64,000 nucleotides of DNA from Adiantum capillus-veneris (GCA_014529385.2 CM043962.1:149042647-149106646); one strand, 5' to 3'. Shown: positions 1 through 13,480, counted from the stretch's first letter. The notes: generated by a model not told the origin, from the sequence alone. Numbers and translations: made by a program.

Positions 1-3000
1 AACAAGCTTGAGCAGGTAGCACGTGAGGAAGATAATGATCAAAATGGTGCTGATGATGCAAAGCGTCAAAGACTTTGCAATGACCTTGTTATGCTCTTCA
101 ATCGGCATACAAAGGCCCTAGATGTTGCATCACGCTCAGATATTTTGTGCAAGTTTGTCAATCATCCTTCTCTTGGAGACCTTGAAATTCCCAGGGCACA
201 AACAACCTTCATTGAAGCCATACGCAACACAATAGATGCAATCAAATTACCCCAGAGCGGACAGGAGCTCTTTCTTAAAAGGTTCATCACCACAATGCTT
301 ATGAATGTTGAATGTACATCTACCTCAAAAGTGAATGTTTCAGCTGCATCTAAGTTGCTAAATTTGCACAAGAGGAACTTCATAGCTGCAAAGAATCGGT
401 TGAGGGCAGCAGGTGATGGCAATTTTCCAATCTCTTTGTGTGCTCGACAGCCCATGGATCGTGGCTTCATAACACCTGATGAGAAAGAGTTGATCTTCTC
501 TTTTTGGATGTCTAACACTCGTGTTTCACCCAATAAGAAGGATGTGTGCAGAAAGCGTATTGGAAGGAATTCATATGTCAAACATCATGTGCATCTTCTT
601 GAACAATCTCAAGTAATAACTTGCTTCCCTATATCCATTTTTGTTTTCTAATATTTGCATTCATGACCTATATTCTCTATAAATGGGTTGATAAGAGTAG
701 ATATGAAATCGGATATGAAGGAAGTTATAAATGGTAATAAGGGGAATGTGTATTTGGTCCTAGACTAAGAGTAGATAAATATTGGATGTGAAGGAGAATA
801 TAAATGGAAACATAGTTTTTATCATACGCGTATGTTTGTTGAAACATACGTTTACAGATGCATACTTTCACACACGTATGATATGTATAAACTAGTTAGG
901 TAAAAAACTGGTTTACATAACCAGTAAAAATCTTTTAACACCTATTTCTCACTGGTATACATAGTAGTTAAGTGTTCACATGTACTGTTTATCATGTCAG
1001 ATAGGAAAAAAACATATCTGTTTGAAAGGAAAATAGTGGTTTACATATCCAGTAAATTTTTTTGTACACTTATTTCTCACTGGTATACATCGTGATTAAG
1101 TCCTCACATGTACTGGTTAGGTAAATAACATACCTACCGGTTTTAAATGAAAAGATTGGTTTACATTAGCAGTCAGAACATTTGAACTGGTTGACACTTA
1201 TATACCACTAGAACGTACCAAGGACATGTGTTCATTTTATTTAACACATTTTTCTCACTGGTATACATCGTGGTTAAGTGTTTACATGTACTGGTTAGTA
1301 AATAACATAGCGGTTTTAAATGAAAAGACTGGTTTACATCAGCAGTAAGAATATTTGAACAAGTTGACACTTATATACCACTGGTATGTACCAAGGACAT
1401 GTGTTAATTTATTTTAACACTAATTTCTCACTGGTATACATTGTGGTTAAGTGCTCACTTGTACTGGTTAGATAAATAACATACCGGTTTTAAATGAAAA
1501 GACTGGTTTACATCAGCAGTAAGAACATTTGCACTGGTTGACACTTATATACCACTGGAACGTACCAAGGACATGTGTTCATTTTTTTAACCCTTATTTT
1601 TCACTGGTACACATCATGGGTAACTGCTCACATGTACTGGTTAGGTAAATAACATACCGGTTTTAAATGAAAAGACTAGGTTACATCAGCAGTAAGAACA
1701 TTTGCAATTGTTGACACTTATATACCACTGGTACGTACCAATGACATGTGTTCATTTTCTTTAACACTTATTTCTCACTGGTATACATCGTGGTTAAGTG
1801 CTCACATGTACTGGTTAGGTAAATAACATACCGGTTTTAAATGACAAGACTGTTTACATCAGCAGTCAGAACATTTGAACTGGTTGACACTTATATACCA
1901 CTGGTACGTACCAAGGACATGTGGTCATTTTTTTAACCCTTATTTTTCACTGGTACACATCATGGGTAAGTGCTCACATGTACTGGTTAGGTAAATAACA
2001 TACCGGTTTTAAATGAAAAAACTGGCGTACATCAGCAATAAGAACATTTGAACTGGTTGACACTTATATACCACTGGTACGTACCAAGGACATGTGTTCA
2101 TTCTTTTTAACACTTATTTATCACTGGTATACATCGTGGTTAAGTGCTCACTTGTACTGGTTAGGTAAATAACATACCGGTTATAAATGAAAAGACTGGT
2201 TTACATCAGCAGTAAGAACATTTACACTGGTTGACACTTATATACCACTGGTACGTACCAAGGACATGTGTTCATATATACTGGTTTACCTAACCAATTA
2301 AGTGAAAAAACATAGTGGTTTGAAATAAAAATACTGGTTTATAGTAATGTAATAGTTTTCCTCAAAACCTGCAGTTTTCTTCAATGTTCTTTAACCATAT
2401 ATGTCTTTCATTGTAGGTGGAGCTCTTTCTCAACTTCAAAGAACAATACCCTGAAATTGTAATAAGGCAGCGGGCGTTTGAGTACATGAAGCCATATTTT
2501 GTGCAGAAATTGAGAGACCGATATACTTGCTGCTGCATTTCACATGTTCAAATGTCCTTCCTAAAGGATGCCATAAATCACATGCGAAGTTCTGTATTCG
2601 GTCTGCATGGAAAAGCTTGCCATTGTCAATGCAACATATGCAAAGACAATGGTGGATGCAAGGCACCAAAAAACCCTATCAAGAGTGTAACAGCCTTATT
2701 GGACTCTATATTGTGTCCTAAATCAGATACGTCCACCTTCCATGCCCTTGCCTGCTTGAGTGGTCAATGTAAAAGGTGTGGCCCAGATAAGTTAGACTTT
2801 TGTGCTGCAGAGGCTGCATTTATTGCTAAAAAGATTGTGGTGAAGATTTTTGAGGACCTAGAAGTAGTTACTGTGCGTGACGGTCTGCAAAAGAAAAGGA
2901 AAGTCTTGTCGCATAAGGAAATATCATGCCAGGATCTCTCAGTCATGTTCAAAGACCATCTTAAGAAATACATAATGCATAATTTTGTGTATAGATGGCA

Positions 3001-4516
3001 AGCAGAACAATATAAGGAATGTATACAAAGCTTTCTAGAAGATGTTGTTGTGTCAGTTGTTGACTTTGCTGAAAATTATGGTTTCAAAGAACAAAATGAG
3101 ATTCAGTCCATGCACTGGTATTCAAATCAAGTAACTATTTTTGTGCACATAACATATTTCCGAATTGCAGGTAACGACATGACCCTAGATCAGTATTATT
3201 TCTTTTGTATTAAGCCTTCAATAATTTCTGATTTTTATATTATGCAAGTGACATCCACAAGACAATTCACTTCTTCATTTCACATGACAAGCAACATGAC
3301 ACACATTTTGTTCAACACTGTTTTCTGAAACATGCGGAATGGCTAAAGCAATTTGGTCTAAATATAAAACGTCATTGGGTATGGTCTGATGGAGCAGCTT
3401 CACAATTCAAAGCAAGAAGACCATTCTAATTCCTTGCCAGGTATACCATGTTCTAACAAACATTATCTGAAGGTGGTTTTAATATAGAGACCTATCATAG
3501 TGGCATTAAAGTTGTAATAAAATGCTTGTCTAACATCAGTAATATTATAATACGTGTTTTTTTTGGTAATTTTATCGTGCCAAGAGTATATTAATCTTCT
3601 TCTATCCATTGAATAAATTGAAAATACAGTGTTTTTACGGGATGGAAAATGTCTTGGAACTTTTTGGATTCGGACATGGTAAGGGAGAACACGACGGTGC
3701 GGGAGCAGTGATAAAAAGGTCTTTAACTCAATACCAATTGCAGCCAAACTGCCCAAAGATAGACTGTGCTACATATGTTGTGGCATTATTGAGACGGACC
3801 TTGTCAGATGGTGCTACAGCCACCTATGCATCCCAGGCCTGTTATGTAAGCAGGATTTTTTGGGTGATTGAATTGGGAGATGTCGAAAGGGGAAAAAATT
3901 GGGATGTGAAGGCTGTAAAAAATACCCGCTCAATGCACTCTGTTTCTGCATATTCAGAGCATGATACAACTGCTTTGAGAAGACGTTCACTGTTTTGTTT
4001 CTGTAGTGCATGTAAACAGGAAAAGTGGAGGAGATGTGTGAGCAAGTCACACGTTCCTTTCTGGACATACCTTATTTTGGAGCCTACAGAAGAAGGGGAA
4101 GACGATGACGACGAAATAAATGAGGATGCAACATATGAAGGACACTATGACACCCTCAGTCAAGCTCTTATTGTTGGTGATATTTTTATTGTTCCCGCAC
4201 CAATGACAATGAAGAAAAAGTGAATTTCTATATAGTGAAATGCACTACAGCTATTCAAGAGTTTCATTCAGACGCTAAAGATGACTGGGGCAATATCATT
4301 GGGTGAGGATCCTATGCTATCAAAGGGTTTTACTATCGTATGATAAATGAGCAGACCTACGAGCTTTTGGACAAAAAGCCAGAGGTGTTCATATATTCAC
4401 ATCTTGTTCGGGCAATCAAAATCCCCATGATGCCCCATCCCAGCAACTCAAAACTATATACAATATCACTTGATGTCAGTGAGTCTATCTACAATAGTAT
4501 GCCTTTTGAGCTGTAA
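1..4516 (+). pseudogene. Degraded DDE-type transposase-like gene, 5' end outside window
   Basis: Exon 1 is open from base 1 to 612. Intron 1 (613-2416, GTAATA...TTGTAG) joins in phase 0 to exon 2 (2417 to about 3170). Exon 2 has a Cys-rich block (CHCQCNIC, CKRCGPDKLDFC) and then VVDFAENYGF and QSMHWYSNQVTIFVHIT. The frame changes between 3170 and 3250. The next block carries HFVQHCFLKHAEWL and WVWSDGAASQFKA and ends in a TAA at about 3426. The block from 3609 carries GFGHGKGEHDGAGAVIKR, KNTRSMHSVSAY and FCFCSACKQEKW. A further frameshift lies near 4200, an in-frame TGA at about 4303, and the terminal stop at 4516. From memory, these motifs match an uncharacterised protein family common in animal genomes. 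The three Asp positions (VDFAEN, WSDG, HGKG-D) suggest an RNase H-fold DDD/E transposase, which is an inference. The copy is dead or misassembled. Confidence 0.7.
901..2290. repeat. 173-bp tandem satellite inside intron 1
   Basis: The element TTGACACTTATATACCACT recurs at 1191, 1364, 1538, 1711, 1884, 2057 and 2231, so the period is 173-174 bp throughout. Each unit also contains CTCACTGGTATACATCGTGG, ACTGGTTAGGTAAATAACAT and ACCGGTTTTAAATGAAAAGA. Shorter, more divergent units of about 120 bp precede the array at 901-1180. The array fills most of the 1.8-kb intron and contains no supported gene. Confidence 0.9.
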
Positions 4517-4571
4517 CCATCTTAAGAAATGCATAATGCATAATTTTGTGTATATCTGCCTATTACTGTAA

Positions 4572-5660
<1,089 letters not shown>

Positions 5661-5818
5661 CTTTTATTTGCAATATACTTCAAATATAGAATACAACGTA
5701 TTTTCGTGCAACTTGCTTGTAAATGTATTATACATGAATTTTGTTACATTGATTGAGCCTTTTGGCGGAGTAATTCTCCATTTACATCCATCGACAAAAG
5801 TCGCCCACTTCACAGACT

Positions 5819-6678
5819 TTATGAAGCTTTCTTTTTATATAAAAAATATGTTCCTTTCTTCTTGAAAAATTCAATCCGCCATTTCCAATAAAAACGACGC
5901 ACATAGATGTCGTCAGGTTGTCTGTCTGCACAAATTACAGTCCTCTTTGTATACTCAATTCTGTCCTTAGAGTACAACCAGTGTGCCAGCCACTTTATGA
6001 CAGTGGTTGACAAAAAACAGGCACGCACTTCTTTAGACTGCTTTTCTAGCTTGGGAAAAACAAGAAATGACCCCAATGGATTAAACATTAGCTTATATCC
6101 AGAATCATCAAAGATAAGTGTGTCAGGTGGTAGGTCAGGAAAATTTTCGAGATTCTAGTGGAACACCGGTTTATCTGTCGCGCCCAATTTAAAAGGGGCC
6201 CTTGTGCACTGCGCCTGACTTACCACTCTATTGAATCTTTTGTGGTGGTCAGGGAACACTGTCGCTAGCGTGCGTTTGAGCTTGTCAAACTCGCAGCAAC
6301 TCCATATCCACACTTCGAACCATCTAAAACAAAAATTCAAAAACACTTATGCATCGGGCCTTACCCAAAACTGTGTATCCCCTTCAACAACATACCGCAT
6401 TTCTGGCCAATGGGGCAATTCTTCACCATATTTTCCATCAAATTTCTTGAGCAGTAATTCATTAAGGTCCAAAATGAGAACCCTACGCTGGACGCTCAAC
6501 GGAGGTGGTGGCCTTGGCCATATCAATGGGATTCTTTTAATTAGTCTATACCATAGAGGAAACACGAGCACTGCAGGAGACCACACGCAATTCCATATTG
6601 CACGAATGTCAGCCCTGCCATTCTGCTTGTCAGCCCTGAACCTATCTGCAAGGTACCATTCTTCAACTGAAAACATAT
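5819..6678 (-). pseudogene. FCP1/NIF-type HAD phosphatase domain, two in-frame stops
   Basis: One continuous frame runs from a possible splice acceptor (TGTGCAG, 6679-6685) to the stop at 5819. In order it has VLILDLNELLL (HAD motif I, second Asp replaced by Asn), then WVRPDA-stop-VFLNFCFRWFEVWIWS (the FCP1 RP...FL...F.V..WS segment), then DTLIFDDSGYKLMFNP (the DDS motif). The stops are TAA at 6347-6349 and TAG at 6155-6157. Frame and motifs continue through both stops, so they are recent lesions or sequence errors. FCP1-family enzymes use DxDx(T/V) as the phosphoryl acceptor motif. The DxN form suggests weak activity or a non-catalytic role, which is an inference. The domain may be the C-terminus of the RING gene just upstream on the same strand, as in the Ulp1-FCP1 gene at 15.3-17.8 kb, but I could not find a convincing splice donor. 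Confidence 0.72.
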
Positions 6679-6918
6679 CTGCACATGCAAAATTACACAA
6701 GACTCAAATTTAAATATGCAATTAGGACATATCTATAGATTTAAATCATACAATAAAAACACACAATGTTCAAAAATTAGGCACAAGATAAAAGAGACGT
6801 CGAATGGGAAAGAAAGTTATATGAATTTCAGAAGTGGTTACATAAAAAGAAACATGGGGGGGCAAACTATAATCTTTTGTAGGCTTTGGGTTTAGGGTTA
6901 GAACTGGTGCCGGTATTC
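6679..6918. other. AT-rich gap between RING gene and FCP1-like domain
   Basis: No supported gene. On the minus strand an open tail (NTGTSSNPKPKAYKRL) follows the TAG at 6919-6921. Pyrimidine-rich sequence then leads to the acceptor used by the FCP1-like exon. The gap could be an intron joining the two minus-strand genes. Confidence 0.4.
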
Positions 6919-9415
6919 TACATCTCCTTAGTGTCTTCTATGTCCATCTCCTCTTCTGGCTGCCCTTGGGTCTCTTCCTCTTCCTTGCTTTTTTGCTCCA
7001 TTTCAGGATTCTCATCTCCATTCTTCTCGATTTTTTTTCTTTTTGCCTTTCTTATATGCTGAGCAAGGGTCTCCTCGGGACTTCCCTCCAACCTGACATC
7101 TACACGACCATCAGCTTTAGAAAGCTGTGCAGCAAGAGATCACTTATTAGAGCCATAATCAATGAAAAACTTACTCTTGCCACGTTGGCCTCGTTTTCTC
7201 GGGGTCTTTGATCTTGTCACCCGCACGCTGTCTAGAAACACATCGTCTTCCTCATTCTGGGTTTTCTCTTCAGCACCAGTCGTACTCTGCTCCTTTACCT
7301 CAAAGTTTTGTTCTTCTTCTGTTGTTTCCGAAACAGATTTCTCAGCATTACCAGGGACATTTTCATCAAGCAATACCTCAACAGGTGTCTTGTATGCAGG
7401 TGTCACTGCACCGTTCCCTGTGTCTTTACCGGCAGTAGTTCTGAAGAAGCTTGACTCTGAAAAAACATTAGAGAAGAAAAAAATCAACCACCTGAAAAAA
7501 CATCAGAGAAGACAAAAATCAACCACCTGATTACCCATTGAAACAATTTTCTCACCTGTTTTTGGGCATGGTTCAACTGGCTTCTTCTTTAGAAGGGATT
7601 GGTCTTCTGCAGAAATAACTCTGAGGCAATCCTTAAGCATGCACTTTCCTTTCTCATCCAAGTGAGCATAGCAGAATGCATGGTATGCATGTGAACAAGG
7701 CAATAGAACAACATGGCTTGAGCGATTGTGATCATGAATTCTTACACCACAAGCATTGCACACATCAATGAGAACAACACTATGTCCAGGAGTTGTTACT
7801 CGTGCAGGCAAGACTATGGTTTCAGGTAGCATTGGTTGACTAATCATGCCTGTCACAAACGTGACATAGAGACCAAAGGTTTCCTCACGGTCCAAGCATT
7901 TGGATAATTCTTCCTGTAGGCAAGAGACCTCTGTTATCAGACAATGTCAAACAGGTATAAAATCAGTATGAATGCTTGAAAATCGGTATAATGATGTTAT
8001 CATACCGGTATGATTACATCCTGCTGGTATGATGTTATCCCACCGGTATAATGTTATTATACTGGATAGTATAACATCATACAGGTAGGATAACATCCGG
8101 TAACATCATACCGGTAGGATAACAGTATATCGGAAGCATAACATCAAACCGGTTGGATTTTATCATACCGGTTGGATCTAACCATACAGGTCGGATGTAA
8201 CCATACCAGTAGGATGTTATCATACTGGTAGGATATAATCATACCGGTAGGATGTAATCATACCGGTAGGGTATAATCCTACCGGTATGATAACATCCTA
8301 CCGGTATTTTCATCTACCCTTACCGAATATGATATAATCCTACCGGTATGAAAAATCATACCGTATGGTACTTTGCATGTATTGTACTACAATCAGATGG
8401 AGTTAAAAGCATACCTATGCCTGCTGTAGGGTGGCTTTTGCTTGGTCAAATTTTTCTTGGAAGCTGTCAAGCAAGCCTGTTGGTACATTGGCATCATCAG
8501 GGAAGTGCATTCGGATGGTGTCAAGGGCACCCTCGCAACGGTGCACATCAGCAACAGATTTGACCACTGAATCCTTAGCCTTCTGACACTCGGCTGATAC
8601 ATTGTCATGAGATTTTCTAACCTCAACAAGAAGTTCTTGCAAGGAAGTGGATACTTCAACACTAAAGGAAGACTGAGTGGTCGCAAAAAGTCCACTTCCG
8701 ACTGGTGTACTTCCGGATGGGGTATTTACTAAGAAGATGGCAGAACCACTTGGGGTACCTGTGGATACTTGGGAAGTCTCTAGCTTCCATTGTTCTCTTT
8801 TCCTATCTAAGTGACCTTCATTGGTCACATTCTTCACCACCTCATATGCAAACTCATCCCACTTTACCGGACTTGTGCATACGAAATAAACATATCCGCA
8901 TGCAAACTTGACTCCCAGCAGATAGTTTGGTGGTTTGGATTGGTACACCTGCTTGTAGAGCTGGTAGAGTGCCTTGTAGTGATCCGGCCTTGCCGTTTTT
9001 ATCGGCACTTTTTTCTCCTTCACTAGAAGACAAGTGAAAAATTTCATCCAATCGGATATGGGCACATCTGCATCTGTCAACTTCCTAACATCTTTCCCCT
9101 CAAGACCTAACTCATATTCCCTATGAAAATCCTCCTTTGTCGTCCAGAATGCCTTTAATGGCACCTCCACATCCTTGGCGTGAACAAAGCCGCTGATTTT
9201 TGGAGGAGGCTGTAACTTCTGTCTCTGAAAGGAATAAATCCATACTCATTACTCAATGTATCCACACCTCAGTACTCTACTACACACAGGTCTGTTGTAC
9301 ACAACACAGAGAGAGACAGAGAGAGGTGACATACCTTCGTGGGAGAATGTCGGGTCTTTGTGGGGGAGACATGTCGGGCTGCATTCCTTGGGCTCTTTCT
9401 TAGGTTGCTATCCAT
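6919..9415 (-). pseudogene. Spliced RING-finger/coiled-coil protein with acidic tail
   Basis: Four exons are supported by GT-AG sites with matching phase: 9415-9335 (start MDSNLRKSPRNAARH), 9224-8415, 7913-7556 and 7456-6919. Exon 2 encodes a well-formed globular region (VEVPLKAFWTTKEDFHREYE, NYLLGVKFACGYVYFV) and then a helical coiled-coil-like stretch around SLQELLVEVRKSHDNVSAEC. Exon 3 encodes CNACGVRIHDHNRSSHVVLL-PCSHAYHAFCYAHLDEKGKC-MLKDC, which fits a RING-type Zn finger. Exon 4 is acidic, then basic (RSKTPRKRGQRGKSKFF), then Glu-rich. In-frame stops are a TAG at the exon 2 end (8415-8417) and a TGA at 7140-7142, after which the frame stays open to 6919. The RING suggests a ubiquitin or SUMO ligase role (inference). 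The N-terminal domain is not recognised. Confidence 0.62.
7925..8370. repeat. ACCGGT-centred minisatellite in RING-gene intron
   Basis: The 501-bp intron (7914-8414) is mostly repeated ATACCGGTAGGAT and TATCATACCGGTATGAT units in both orientations, spaced about 16-22 bp apart. The core ACCGGT is the same as in the arrays at 901-2290 and 4572-5660, although the longer units differ. Confidence 0.88.
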
Positions 9416-9695
9416 AGCGAAGAATAAGCAGCGTGCCCAGGGGGCTGTAGAGCGAGCTGAGAAAGGCGCAGAAGGAGAAAGGCACAAAGATACAGAGAAG
9501 TCACAGTCATGAAAACATTCAACTAAACATTCGTTCTGACGTGGGCTCCACACGTGTTTTTGAATCCTCCACATGATTTTTAAGATTTTGTATCCTCCAC
9601 ACGAATATTTAATTCAAACAATTCTTTCCCATAACACCAATTTCATACCCCCTAAATTTTAAGCCTCTAAAAGAAACTTTCAACCGGTTAAAACC
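9416..9695. promoter_or_regulatory. Divergent intergenic region split by the copia insertion
   Basis: Before insertion this stretch and 15303-15331 formed an interval of about 310 bp between the start of the RING gene (-) and the start of the Ulp1-FCP1 gene (+). It would therefore have had to hold both promoters. I see no clear TATA box. The call rests on gene order alone. Confidence 0.4.
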
Positions 9696-9780
9696 TGTTA
9701 GGAAATAAGACGTAGCTAAATAGATTTTTGAGTAGATTACTTAATGGAGAGAGATAGATTACACACACAAGAGATTATAG

Positions 9781-9819
<39 letters not shown>

Positions 9820-10494
9820 CACGATATACGTGGTTCACCCAATGTGGGCTACGTCCACGGGAAAGCAGCCACTCAATGGCTTTAGCACTTCAAAAGAAGA
9901 AGTAGTTTACAAAGGGATTAAACCCTTGATAGAGCTCCCGCCTTGCTTCACTCTCACCACCTCACACTCACCTTGTTGCATCGACTTCACACTATAAAAT
10001 GTGTGTAGAAATGGCCTCCTTTGATAGGCCAAAAGGGCTGCCCTCTCTTATGAGAGACAGCCATGTGTAGCCGCCCTTGTGCGAATATGTCCAAGTCGGA
10101 CCCTCCAATCCGCCCATGTGTGGCCGCCCTTGAGAAGACAAGTCCGCTTTTGAATTTAGCCACCGGCCATTGAATTCGGCCACCGGCCACCGGCCATTGA
10201 CTTCCGACCACTGGCCATCGGCCATTGACTATCGGCCACCGGCCAACCGACCGGTTGTTTTCCGACCACTTTCCGACCGCCGTCCGGCCATAATATTCCG
10301 GTGAAAAAAAAAGTCTCGGGGGCCTCCACCCTCGAGGCCTCTAAAGTTGCCCCTGATTCTTGTTTGTGAAAATTTTTGTTTCCGGTGAGTGATTTTCCTT
10401 CACGCACGATGGCTTCTCCTCATAATGGGGGCCTTACAAATGTGCGCTTTTACCACAGAACATTACAAGGGTAAATCAGGCTCCATACTTAACA
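9696..10494 (-). repeat. Copia 3' LTR
   Basis: It runs TGTTAGG...TTAACA on the plus strand and therefore TGTTAAG...CTAACA in element orientation. It includes a (GA)n tract at 9785-9814 and a run of short GGCCACCGGCCATTGA-type repeats at about 10160-10260. The small ORFs here are shadows of this GC-rich repeat. Confidence 0.93.
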
Positions 10495-10510
10495 ATCTCC
10501 CACTGGGAGA
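10495..10510 (-). promoter_or_regulatory. Polypurine tract of copia element
   Basis: On the minus strand the sequence abutting the 3' LTR is CCCAGTGGGAGAT, a typical copia plus-strand primer. Confidence 0.8.
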
Positions 10511-10554
10511 CTGATCTCCAAACCAAACCTGTGACTGCTTTCCATTCTGGCTTC

Positions 10555-11097
10555 TTATCCTTGAATGTCGATTGAAGATGAGCAAAAGCTCAACTTCTCC
10601 TTGTTGACCACCTTTGTAAACATGTCTGCAGGATTTTCACTTGTGTGCACCTTCCCTAGCTTTAGCTGTCCCTCTTCCAAAAGAGTGCGTATGAAGTGAT
10701 ATCTCACCTCAATGTTCTTTGTCCTTGAATGAAAGGCTGAGTTCTTCGCAAGATGGATAGCTCTTTGGCTATCACTGTACAAGACACAATTGTCTTGTTT
10801 GAATCCAAGCTCTTCTAAGAATCTGTGAAGCCACAGAATTTCTTTGCTTGCCTCCGTCATTGCTACATACTCTGCTTCCATGGTAGAAAGTGAAACCACT
10901 TTCTGCAGCTTTGAAGCCCAGCTTACTGTTGTGCCTCCAACCATGAACACATAGCCAGTAGTGCTCCTTCGAGTATCTTTGTCACCTGTCATATCTGCAT
11001 CAGCATACCCTTCTAGAAAAATATCAGTTCCTCCAAAATACAAAGCATTTGTTGTTGTCCCTTTTAGATACCTAAGTATCCACTTCACAGCTTGCCA
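10555..11097 (-). pseudogene. Copia RNase H domain
   Basis: HWQAVKWILRYLKGT leads into EGYADADMTGDKDTRRSTTG, then STMEAEYVAMTEASKE, then DSQRAIHLAKNSAFHSRTKN. These are the usual Ty1-copia RNase H blocks with acidic catalytic positions present. It is separated from RT by an in-frame TAG after NPGK. The C-terminus ends at the stop at 10555. Confidence 0.9.
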
Positions 11098-12003
11098 ATG
11101 CTATTTACCTGGGTTGTCCATGAACCTACTCACAACTCCCACTGCATGTGCAATGTCTGGCCTTGTCCAGACCATAGCATACATTAGAGAGCCTACCGAT
11201 GCAGCATATGGAACTTTAGACATATAGGCTATCTCCTCTTGTGTCTTTGGACACATATCCTTCGTTAGTTTAAAATGACCAGCCAAAGGTGTAGAAACTG
11301 GTTTTGCATTTTGCATTGCAAACCTTTCTAGTACCTTCTTGATGTAATCTTCTTGAGATAGCTTTATTGTCTTCTTCGTCCTGTCCCTTGATATTTTCAT
11401 ACCAAGTATCCTCTTTGCAGCACCTAAATCGTTCATTGAAAAAGATTTGGACAGCTCCTCTTTTAGGTCTTTGATGTCCTGCATGTTAGCACTTGCAATC
11501 AACATGTCATCAACATACAACATTAGGATGATGAATTTCCCATCTCCCAAATTCTTCGTGTAGACGCAGTGATCCGAGTTGCATCTTGTGAATCCATGAT
11601 CCAACATCCATCGATCAAACTTCAAGTACCATTGTCTTGATGCTTGCTTTAAACCATACAAGCTCTTCTTTAATCTACAAACCATTTTCTCCTTACCTTT
11701 TACTTCATACCCCTTTGGTTGAATCATGTAGATTTCCTCCTCTAAGTCACCGTGAGGGAATGCCGTATTTACATCCATTTGCTCGAGATTTAGATCATGA
11801 GCAGCCACAAGGCTTAAGACAAGCCTAATTGAGTTCATTTTTACAACAGAAGAAAATATTTCATTGAAGTCAATACCTTTCTTTTGAGAAAACCCTTTTA
11901 CCACAAGCCTAGACTTGTACCTTTTCTTCCCACCTTCTTCTTCCTTTAGCTTGTACACCCATTTGTTTTGAAGTGCCCGCTTACCTTTAGGCAACTCAAC
12001 CAA
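11098..12003 (-). pseudogene. Copia reverse transcriptase domain
   Basis: The blocks WVYKLKEEEGGKKRYKSRLV, MDVNTAFPHGDLEEEIYM, SLYGLKQASRQWY and LMLYVDDMLIA are present, and the YVDD catalytic motif is intact. An in-frame TAG precedes ELVELPKGKRAL. Related elements usually have Trp there, so TGG to TAG is the likely lesion (inference). Confidence 0.92.
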
Positions 12004-13480
12004 CTCCTATGTTTGGTTGCGATGTAGTGAGTCCATCTCCACTTGCATGCTCTTCGTCCATTCTTCTTTGGATTCATGTTGCATAGCTTCTTCATATGAT
12101 TCCGGCTCTCCAGAATCTGAGATCAAGAGATGGTGTAAGGAAGGAACAAACCTTTCTGGAGGTCTACTTCCTCTTATAGATCTTCGGGGAATAGGTTGAG
12201 GCTCCTCATTTGGTTGATGTTGTTGCACATTGTCACCGTTTGCAGTCCTTGAGTCTTCACCGTCCTCAAGCTCCATGTACTCATCACCTGTTTCTTTTGT
12301 TTGTTTTCTTTCCAAGTAATCTTTGTACATATTTTGTTCGTTAAAAATTACATCCCTACTCCTTAAGATTTTACCATCTTCAGGATTCCATAGGCGATAC
12401 CCAAAGTCTCTTTCTCCATAGCCAATGAAGAAATACTTTTTGGACTTTGCATCTAACTTTGATCTTAGGCTTCTATCTATGTGCATGAAAGCCTCACACC
12501 CAAACACTTTGAGAAATGCATAATTCACCGGTTTACCTGTCCATGCCTCTTCTGGAACTCCCCCATCCAATGCCGTTGAGGGTGACCGATTGATTAAGTA
12601 CACAGACATACTTACAGCTTCCGCCCAAAGCTCAAGCGGTAGGCCTGCATGTAGCCGCATGCTTCATTCTCGTTCCATGATTGTCTTGTTCATCCTTTCC
12701 GAAATCCCATTTTGTTGAGGTGTCCTTGGGGTTGTACTTTGCCTCCGAATGCCATTGCTAGCACAAAAGCTTTCAAAAGCTTGGCTGCAATATTTGCCTC
12801 CATTGTCGGATCTGAGGCATTTAACCTTGGTACCTGTTTCATTCTCCACAAAGGCTTTCCACCTTTGAAATATGGAAAATACATCGGATTTATTCTTCAT
12901 GACATAAACCCATGTTCTTCTAGTCGCATCGTCTATGAATGTTACATAGTACAATGAGCCACCAAGTGATGGTGTACTTGCAGGACCCCAAACATCAGAA
13001 TGAACCAACTCAAGTTTTTTATTTTTTCTTTCATTTCCTGATTTTTGAAATTTTACCCTCTTTTGTTTACCATAAACACAATCTTCACAGAACTCTAAGT
13101 CCACTTCTTTCAAACCTGGTAGAAGCTTCTTTGTTTGAAGGATTTGCATTCCTTTGGCACTCATATGCCCAAGTCGGTAGTGCCACACCGCACTGTCAAC
13201 TTCTGTAGTTGCTGCACAAGCTGAAGGTTGCATGCTAACAGTACACAAGTAAAGTGTACCGACTTTTTCACCTTTGGCAACCACCAAAGATCCCTTTGAG
13301 ATCTTCCACCGTTTGTTTCCGAATGCAATGTTGTGACCTTCATCGTCCAATTGTCCTGTAGAGATCCAATTTTTGCGAAGAGAAGGAACATGCCTAACAT
13401 CTTTAAGCTTCCATTCATTTCCGTTAGCAATTTTGACAGAAATTGTACCTATGCCGACAATCTCACAAGCTTCATCATCC
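12004..13480 (-). pseudogene. Copia integrase with zinc finger, core and C-terminal region
   Basis: The H2C2 finger is WHYRLGHMSAKGM...FCEDCVYGK. The DDE core has HSDVWGPAS, CLRSDNGGKYCS and QQNGISERMNKTI. The C-terminal part contains KVFGCEAFMHID and FIGYGERDFGYRLWNPEDGK and ends in an acidic linker. A TGA at 12661-12663 interrupts MEREstopSMRLH where the frame otherwise runs on. Confidence 0.9.

Noticed and set aside
3131-3170. GT-AG pair that looks like a 40-nt intron in the transposase-like gene
   Set aside because: It would remove VTIFVHITYFR, which belongs to the conserved core of the family.
6324-6364. 41-nt intron in the FCP1-like gene
   Set aside because: Splicing breaks the frame, whereas reading through keeps the FCP1 RP...FL...F.V..WS pattern with one stop.
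9987-10407. Minus-strand ORFs in the copia LTR
   Set aside because: They arise from GGCCACCGGCCA-type repeats and appear in both LTRs with different lesions.
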